NCBI GenBank assembly: GCA_050742535.1
Contig: JBOGIQ010000175.1
Coordinates: 1-12,010, forward strand
Origin: Gp6-AA40 sp050742535
GTDB taxonomy: Bacteria > Acidobacteriota > Vicinamibacteria > Vicinamibacterales > UBA2999
Length of the DNA stretch: 12,010 nt
Direction of reading: 5' to 3'
Part shown: positions 7,519 to 12,010 of the stretch, one piece after another
Layout: each line of letters begins with the position of its first letter
Position numbering within the stretch: the first letter of the stretch is position 1
Notes under the pieces: model-generated
Seen by the model: only the letters and a program-made list of their open reading frames with translations
Database searches by the model: none
What the model was told of the DNA's origin: nothing
Position numbers and translations under genes: made by a program

Positions 7519-8506
7519 CGGTGAACAACCCGCGATAGCTGGTCGGCGCCGACGACTCGTCGAGGAGCTCGGCTTCCAGACTGACGCGCCGGGCGTTGAT
7601 CATTTGCTGTTCGGTCACGCGTACGTCCGTGGCGTGCGCGGCGCGCGTCGTCTTCCACGCCGCGCGCAGCAGATCCGGTGGTGTCTCGGGAAAGCGTTTG
7701 CGGACTACGCGCTCGAAGACGTCGTCGGGATCATCCTGAATGGCGCGCGCCGCGGCGGCGAACGCCCGGGCCATGCCCCGGCAGACCGCCGCTCGCCGAC
7801 GGCAGGTGTCCGGGGTGGCGTAAATAAGGCCGTACGCGAACGGCAGGAGCGCTGGCGCGTCGGTCACCGCGCTCGCCAGCATCACGGCGTCGCCCTCGAC
7901 GAGCGCCTGTGTCGTGAACGGAGGCGAGGTGACGAACCCGTCGATGGTGTGCCGGCGCATCGCCGGCAGCATGGACGCGGCGTCCATTGGGGCGATCCGC
8001 ACGTCACGGTCTACGTCCAGCCCGCCATGATGGACGACATAGCGCTGCCAGGCGTGCACGACGCTGCCGACGCCCTGCACGCCGATGGTCAGGCCGCGGA
8101 GCCGCGCGGCGCGTGCGTTCAGGCTCAGCTGATCCGAAATACCCCGCTGTTCGGCGATGTCCTTCCGGATGACGAACTCGACCATCGGCCGGTCAATGAC
8201 GTTGGCAATCGCCAGGAACTGTTCCCCGCGCGCGATCGCTCGCAGGAACACCGCACCGCTGCCGAGCGTGAAGTCGGCGCTCCCCGACAGGACGGCATTC
8301 GGCGCCGCGACACCGATGACGACGCGGGTGGTAACGTTGAGCCCCTCCCGCCGATACATCTCGAGATCCTCCGCGACGAACGCGCTGGTCGCGCTCAATG
8401 TCGTGGCCGGCAGGGCGAAAATGACACGGTCGTCCGGACGCTGGCAGGCGACGGACACGGTCAGCGTCAGGACCGCCATATTCAGCGTGATGAGGCGCGA
8501 CAGCAT
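7502..8506 (-). CDS. Substrate-binding protein, NMT1/THI5-like (SsuA/TauA family)
   Basis: 334 residues; the extracytoplasmic receptor that should capture the imported compound and deliver it to the two permeases. The N-terminus is an export signal (MLSRLITLNMAVLTLTVSVA) followed by Cys21. The box reads S-V-A-C, so it may be lipid-anchored, although Ser at -3 is not ideal. The pattern 'FALPATTLSATSAFVAEDLEMY..EGLNVTT', then 'NAVLSGSADFTLGSGA', is characteristic of the NMT1/SsuA periplasmic-binding fold. Ligands in this family include sulfonates, taurine, nitrate, thiamine pyrimidine precursors and aromatic carboxylates; nothing visible decides among them. The start is fixed by AAGGAG five nt before the ATG. 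It is the first gene of the minus-strand operon and starts on the same CATG as the plus-strand CPBP gene. Confidence 0.9.
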   Translation of the reverse strand: MLSRLITLNMAVLTLTVSVACQRPDDRVIFALPATTLSATSAFVAEDLEMYRREGLNVTTRVVIGVAAPNAVLSGSADFTLGSGAVFLRAIARGEQFLAIANVIDRPMVEFVIRKDIAEQRGISDQLSLNARAARLRGLTIGVQGVGSVVHAWQRYVVHHGGLDVDRDVRIAPMDAASMLPAMRRHTIDGFVTSPPFTTQALVEGDAVMLASAVTDAPALLPFAYGLIYATPDTCRRRAAVCRGMARAFAAAARAIQDDPDDVFERVVRKRFPETPPDLLRAAWKTTRAAHATDVRVTEQQMINARRVSLEAELLDESSAPTSYRGLFTDAYLR

Positions 8507-9257
8507 GAGTGCTCCTTCGACCTCGAGATCGGGCGACGCCGCACAACACACGGTCGTGCGCTCACTCGCATTTCACGTCGTCCCGGCGGCACTTTCGTTC
8601 GCCGGCTACCAGTGGCTCTGCGTCCCCGCCGCGCGGCGGCTCGGTTGGCCCAGTCATGCCGCCGATCTGCTCTTCGGAGCGGCAGTGCTGATTCCGGTGC
8701 TGATGACGCCACTGTTGTACCAGGGCTGGCGCCGCCACGGACGTCTGACGCTGGAAGGGGTGGTGCTCTGGCGTGGCGTGCCGGTGACCGCCCGGTTCGT
8801 GATGACGGTGGGGGCGCTGCTGGCGTGGGCGCTAGTCGTTGTGACGATCGCCACTCCTGTTGACGACTGGCTGCGGACGCACGTCTTCGACCGCTATCCC
8901 GCGCAGCCGACGGTCGATGTGACCGGTCACTCGGCGGCAGCCCTCGTCGTCACCCGGCTGGTCAGCCTGGTGTTGGGAGGTGTCATCACGCCCTACGTGG
9001 AAGAACTGTATTTCCGAGGCTTCATCCTCCCGCGCGTCATGTGGCTCGGCCGATGGGCGGCACCGTGGACGGCAGTCTGCTTTGCGCTGTATCACGTGCT
9101 GTCGCCGTGGGCGTTCGTCTCGCGCGTGGCCATTCTCCTGCCGATGAGCTACCTCGTCGCGCGGCACCGGAACATCACGATCGGCATCGTGGTACACAGC
9201 GTCGGCAATACGGTCGGCGAAGCGATCGTGCTCATCGACGTCGTCGGGGCGCTGTAA
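8505..9257 (+). CDS. CPBP-family intramembrane glutamic protease (Abi/Rce1 type)
   Basis: 250 residues, a multi-pass membrane protein and the only plus-strand gene. The conserved CPBP motifs are present: EELYFRG (E166/E167, R171), FALYH (F193, H197) and HSVGN (H231, N235), set among hydrophobic helices. Known members of the superfamily include Rce1 CaaX protease, MroQ, which acts in peptide signalling in Staphylococcus, and many bacteriocin-immunity or maturation proteins. The substrate here is unknown. The start at ATG 8505 is preceded by GAGG (8492-8495, 9 nt spacing); a GTG at 8556 just before the first membrane segment is an alternative. The open frame continues upstream to 8157, but that part only shadows the binding-protein gene. 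It is divergent from the importer operon and convergent with the aminotransferase, with 10 bp between the stops. Confidence 0.88.
   Translation: MSAPSTSRSGDAAQHTVVRSLAFHVVPAALSFAGYQWLCVPAARRLGWPSHAADLLFGAAVLIPVLMTPLLYQGWRRHGRLTLEGVVLWRGVPVTARFVMTVGALLAWALVVVTIATPVDDWLRTHVFDRYPAQPTVDVTGHSAAALVVTRLVSLVLGGVITPYVEELYFRGFILPRVMWLGRWAAPWTAVCFALYHVLSPWAFVSRVAILLPMSYLVARHRNITIGIVVHSVGNTVGEAIVLIDVVGAL
8512..8517 (-). promoter_or_regulatory. Strong ribosome binding site of the binding-protein gene
   Basis: AAGGAG lies five bases before the ATG at 8506 and is the best Shine-Dalgarno in the window. It decides that start over the upstream ATG at 8551. On the opposite strand it falls within codons 3-5 of the CPBP gene. 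Confidence 0.75.
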
Positions 9258-9267
9258 CGCCGGCGCG

Positions 9268-10467
9268 TCAGTCCGCCAGTGGCGCCTTCACCGGCGCCGC
9301 GAGTGCGCGGCATGCGGCGTCGAGCATCGTGTCGTCGACGGCGAAACACAGGCGGCTGAAACCGGTCGCCTTGCGGCCGTCGACAAAGGCGCTGCCCGGG
9401 ACGCTGCCCACGCCAGTGCGGTCCAGCAGCTCCTCGGCGGCCGCCTCGTCATCCAACGCCGGATTGAGCCTGGCGAGGACGTAGTAGGCTCCTTCCGGCC
9501 TGAGCGGATCGAGGCCCGCGGCCGTCAGCGCGGCCAACAACGCACGGCGCCGGCGATCGAGCTTCGCGCGCTGCTCCGCAAAGAATGCATCCGGGAAACC
9601 GAGACCAGCCGCCACCGCGCGCTGCAGCGGCGCCGGCGCGCACACATAGATGCGATCGGCGTGGACCGCGACACGTTCGACGACATCCGCCGGCGCAACC
9701 ATCCAGCCGACACGCCACCCGGTCACGAAGAAGGTCTTGCCGGCGCTCGACAGCGTGAGCGTTCGCTCGAACATGCCCGGCAGACTGGCCAGCGAGACGT
9801 GACACGAGCCGTCATAGGTCAGGTACTCGTACACCTCGTCGACGATCGCAATGAGGTCGCGTCGGCGACAGACGTCGGCGACGGTTTCCAGCTCCTCCCG
9901 GGTGAAGACCCGGCCGGTAGGATTACCGGGGTTGGCGAAGAGAATGATCCGGGTTCGCGGCGAGATCGCCGCTGCCAGGCGATCCGCCAGCAGGCGCCAA
10001 CCGTGGCCGTCCAACGCGACGCTGTTCACCACGGCACTAAGGTCGCGCACGGCCGCGACATGGTACGGATAGAACGGTGCGAACACGATCACTTCGTCGC
10101 CAGGGCGCAGAAAGGTCCGCAGGCCGGACTCGAGCGCGCCGGACGCACCGGCGGTCACCAACACGTGCTCCGCTCCGATGCTGAGGCCGTTGTGGCGCGC
10201 GTACTTGGCGGCCACGGCGTCGCGCAGCTCGGGGATTCCTTCGCAGGGCGTATAGCTGTTCTCTCCCGCCGCCATTGCCGCCGCCGCAGCGGCGAGCAGA
10301 TCCGGGTCCGCCGGCAGCAGACAGGATCCCTGGCCGAGGTTGACGCCGCCGCGCCGCAACACGCGCTCGGTCATCGATCGGATGGCCGATTGCCTGAGGG
10401 TTCGCGCCGTCGCCGGCAACAGACGTGCGGCAGCCGACAAGGCCGCACCGGTCGAGGCGTGGATCAT
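9268..10467 (-). CDS. PLP-dependent aminotransferase, class I/II (fold type I)
   Basis: 399 residues, a typical length; cytoplasmic transfer of an amino group between an amino acid and a 2-oxo acid. Residues visible: FANPGNPTG with cofactor-binding N182, DEVYEY with D210 and Y213, SSAGKTF with the Schiff-base lysine K244, WRVGW with R252, and SRLCFA with R372, the expected Arg that binds the alpha-carboxylate. It resembles the aspartate/kynurenine-type Igamma branch, so specificity cannot be fixed. The ATG of MIHAST is chosen because GAGGTGA (10470-10476) sits immediately upstream; a longer form from 10503 would overlap the previous gene. It begins 7 nt after the homocitrate-synthase-like gene, which suggests it aminates that enzyme's downstream 2-oxo acid (inference). 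Confidence 0.93.
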   Translation of the reverse strand: MIHASTGAALSAAARLLPATARTLRQSAIRSMTERVLRRGGVNLGQGSCLLPADPDLLAAAAAAMAAGENSYTPCEGIPELRDAVAAKYARHNGLSIGAEHVLVTAGASGALESGLRTFLRPGDEVIVFAPFYPYHVAAVRDLSAVVNSVALDGHGWRLLADRLAAAISPRTRIILFANPGNPTGRVFTREELETVADVCRRRDLIAIVDEVYEYLTYDGSCHVSLASLPGMFERTLTLSSAGKTFFVTGWRVGWMVAPADVVERVAVHADRIYVCAPAPLQRAVAAGLGFPDAFFAEQRAKLDRRRRALLAALTAAGLDPLRPEGAYYVLARLNPALDDEAAAEELLDRTGVGSVPGSAFVDGRKATGFSRLCFAVDDTMLDAACRALAAPVKAPLAD

Positions 10468-10469
10468 TG

Positions 10470-10476
10470 TCACCTC
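10470..10476 (-). promoter_or_regulatory. Ribosome binding site of the aminotransferase
   Basis: GAGGTGA spans the upstream gene's TGA stop and ends two bases before the ATG; the GAGG core is five bases away. It fixes the start and implies translation by ribosomes finishing the preceding gene. Confidence 0.65.
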
Positions 10477-11890
10477 ACGCGCCCCTGGTGGATGCCACCT
10501 CACGGAGGCACCGCAGCGCGCAGTCGATCACTTCGTCCTCGCTCAAGCCGAGCCGGTCGAGTCGATCGTAGTACTCGCGCATCGACTCGGCGTGCCCGGC
10601 CTCGCTGATCCGCGCCTGACGCTGCCGTTTGACTTCAGCGACGACGGCTTCCGCGAGCTCACGCGTGACAGGGACCGGAATCCGCGACTGGTGCTCGCGC
10701 AGCAACGTCAGGACACCGCTCAGGCCCGAATGCTTGCCGAAGACGCGTCGCGGGACGCCACCGACGCGTTCGAGCGGCACAGCTTCGTACAACAGGCGGT
10801 TCTTCGACACGCCGTGGACGTGAATGCCGGATTCGTGCGCAAAGGCGTTTCGGCCGATCACCGGTTCATGGCACTGCACCGGCACGCCGGAGAAGTCCTC
10901 CACCAGCTTGCGGAGCGCATTGAGCCGGTCGTACCGGAAGCCCGGAAGCTCGATTCCGTAGAGGAACCGGAGCGCGACAACCACGGCATGCATCGGCGCA
11001 TTCCCGGCGCGCTCTCCAATCCCGTTTGCGGTCGTCGAACACACCGTGAACCCACACTGCAGCGCCGTAATGGTGTTGATCGTGGCGAGGTCGAAGTCGT
11101 TGTGGAAATGCGTTGCCAGCTCCACGCCGGGCAGGGCCTGTGCCAGCGCCGAGCAGTAGAGGCGCGTCGCTTCCGGTGTCAGACAGCCGGTCGTATCCGC
11201 GAAGACGTAACGGGTCGCACCGGCGTCGATGGCGGCGCGGACCAGCTCGATCAACGGGACGATTTCCGTCCGGCTGGCATCTTCCGCGCCGAATTCAACC
11301 TGTACGCCCAGATCGCGTGCCAGCTGCACCGAGTCGGCGACGAGCTGCCGGTTGATATCGTGGAGGCACTCGAACGGCACGTCCGCGAGCTCGGACGCGG
11401 GAAGGCCGGCGCGCGCCATCAGCATCGGACCCAGCTTGTAGCGGCAATGCAGGGGGCTCGCCGAGGTGAACAGCAACAGCGTCACGTCCGCCGGATCGCA
11501 GCCCGAGTCCTCCACGCATTTCACCGTGCGCGTGATGTCGTCCTCGACACAGCGGCTCATGAGCACGATTTCCACCTCACGCGGCAGCGCGCCCGTGCGC
11601 CGCGCGCGCAGGATCATTTCAACCGCCTGGTGCTCGGTGTCCGAGACAATCGGAAACCCGATGTCGAGCACGTGGCAGCCGATCTGCGACAGCTCGCATG
11701 CCAGCCGCAGCTTCTGCTGCGGCGAGAACGCGACGCCCGGCATCTGCTCGCCGTCACGGAGCGTCGAGTCGTAGATGCGGATGCGATCCGCCGCCGGAAA
11801 CGGCAACTCGCACGTGTACTGCGTCGGGTCGGCGATCAGCGGGGGGTGTGTCATGGGCGTCGTGTCGTCACCGCCGGTGTCGGGCGGCAT
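10475..11890 (-). CDS. Homocitrate/2-isopropylmalate-synthase-like enzyme (HMGL-like acyltransferase)
   Basis: 471 residues. The family condenses acetyl-CoA with a 2-oxo acid to give a 2-hydroxy-2-carboxymethyl acid, usually the first step of 2-oxo-acid chain extension. The TIM-barrel motifs are present: DSTLRDGEQ (41-49, with catalytic R45 and metal ligand D46), GAEDASR (201-207), the metal-binding HFHND (H261, H263), GERAGNAP (292-299) and HESGIHVHG (352-360). No LeuA regulatory domain follows; the C-terminus (~400-471) is short and helical, as in NifV-like or specialised-metabolism members. Candidates are homocitrate, citramalate or isopropylmalate synthase, a benzylmalate synthase, or a 2-phosphonomethylmalate synthase (FrbC type); I cannot choose from sequence. 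The first ATG (11890) forms TGATG with the upstream stop; an internal ATG at 11854 (MTHPPL) or a GTG at 11896 are alternatives, and none has a strong ribosome binding site. Confidence 0.9.
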   Translation of the reverse strand: MPPDTGGDDTTPMTHPPLIADPTQYTCELPFPAADRIRIYDSTLRDGEQMPGVAFSPQQKLRLACELSQIGCHVLDIGFPIVSDTEHQAVEMILRARRTGALPREVEIVLMSRCVEDDITRTVKCVEDSGCDPADVTLLLFTSASPLHCRYKLGPMLMARAGLPASELADVPFECLHDINRQLVADSVQLARDLGVQVEFGAEDASRTEIVPLIELVRAAIDAGATRYVFADTTGCLTPEATRLYCSALAQALPGVELATHFHNDFDLATINTITALQCGFTVCSTTANGIGERAGNAPMHAVVVALRFLYGIELPGFRYDRLNALRKLVEDFSGVPVQCHEPVIGRNAFAHESGIHVHGVSKNRLLYEAVPLERVGGVPRRVFGKHSGLSGVLTLLREHQSRIPVPVTRELAEAVVAEVKRQRQARISEAGHAESMREYYDRLDRLGLSEDEVIDCALRCLREVASTRGA

Positions 11891-12010
11891 CAGCACCAGA
11901 GACGGTCGATGAGAATCTCCTTTTCACCGAACAGCCGCTCGGCCACCAGGGCCCGCTCCCGGCAGTAGTCGATGAGACGGTTGGATTCGACGATCGGGGC
12001 GGATGCCTCG
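11890..12010 (-). CDS. C-terminal 39 residues of an unrecognised protein (runs off right edge)
   Basis: Partial gene in frame with the window edge, ending at TGA 11890-11892. The visible end includes 'NRLIDYCRERALVAERLF' and 'GEKEILIDRLWC', an amphipathic helical tail. I do not recognise the family from this fragment. Its stop shares one base with the ATG of the homocitrate-synthase-like gene (TGATG), so the two are probably translationally coupled and functionally linked. The reading frame is coding-like, with G/C at most third positions, and lacks stops up to the edge. Confidence 0.65.
   Translation of the reverse strand, partial: EASAPIVESNRLIDYCRERALVAERLFGEKEILIDRLWC

Noticed and set aside
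8157..8504. Upstream extension of the CPBP frame
   Set aside because: It lies opposite the binding-protein gene, its translation is Arg/Ser/Thr-rich, and the CPBP family needs no such N-terminus.
7409..8863. 484-codon plus-strand open frame opposite the permease and binding-protein genes
   Set aside because: It is antisense to two well-supported genes and its 3' part overlaps the CPBP gene in another frame; its composition is not protein-like.
9281..9298. GGCGCC...GGCGCC inverted repeat near the convergent gene ends, as a terminator
   Set aside because: It lies inside the aminotransferase coding end, has no T-tract, and such short GC palindromes are frequent in this DNA.
10340..11968. 542-codon plus-strand open frame opposite the homocitrate-synthase-like gene
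   Set aside because: It is a GC-driven antisense shadow with no motifs; the minus strand carries intact catalytic motifs.

Overview
The window is GC-rich (roughly two thirds G+C by eye), densely coding bacterial DNA. There is no gap over 300 bp and no RNA gene, CRISPR array, insertion sequence or integrase. High GC, tight packing and an Acidobacteria-like style of secreted protein ('...ALLAQ' signal peptide) would fit a soil bacterium such as an acidobacterium, or a deltaproteobacterium. No marker gene allows firm placement.

Layout, from the right edge in the direction of transcription. A minus-strand block holds the last 39 codons of an unrecognised protein (11890-12010), which overlaps a homocitrate/isopropylmalate-synthase-like enzyme by one base (10475-11890). 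A fold-type-I aminotransferase follows with a 7-nt gap and a good ribosome binding site (9268-10467). A plus-strand CPBP-family intramembrane protease (8505-9257) meets the aminotransferase tail to tail, 10 bp apart. At its other end its ATG lies on the same CATG as the start of a second minus-strand operon.

That second operon begins with an NMT1/SsuA-type substrate-binding protein (7502-8506). It continues with a permease (6727-7518), an ATPase (5940-6737) and a second, different permease (5176-5967). Next is a single-module NRPS-like protein, adenylation - carrier - linker - alpha/beta hydrolase (2273-5179), joined by an ATGA overlap. It is followed by an MsbA-like ABC exporter (363-2231) and a partial secreted protein (1-322).

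Interpretation (inference). An importer, an enzyme that adenylates and tethers an acid, and an exporter share one transcription unit. Beside it are a C2-adding 2-oxo-acid synthase and an aminotransferase. This looks like a small, non-classical specialised-metabolite or modified-amino-acid locus. By eye, the adenylation pocket lacks the Asp that binds the alpha-amino group and carries two Arg and two His, suggesting an acidic or polyanionic substrate. That would suit a malate-like or homocitrate-like product, or a phosphonate/phosphinate analogue, but the product cannot be determined from sequence alone.
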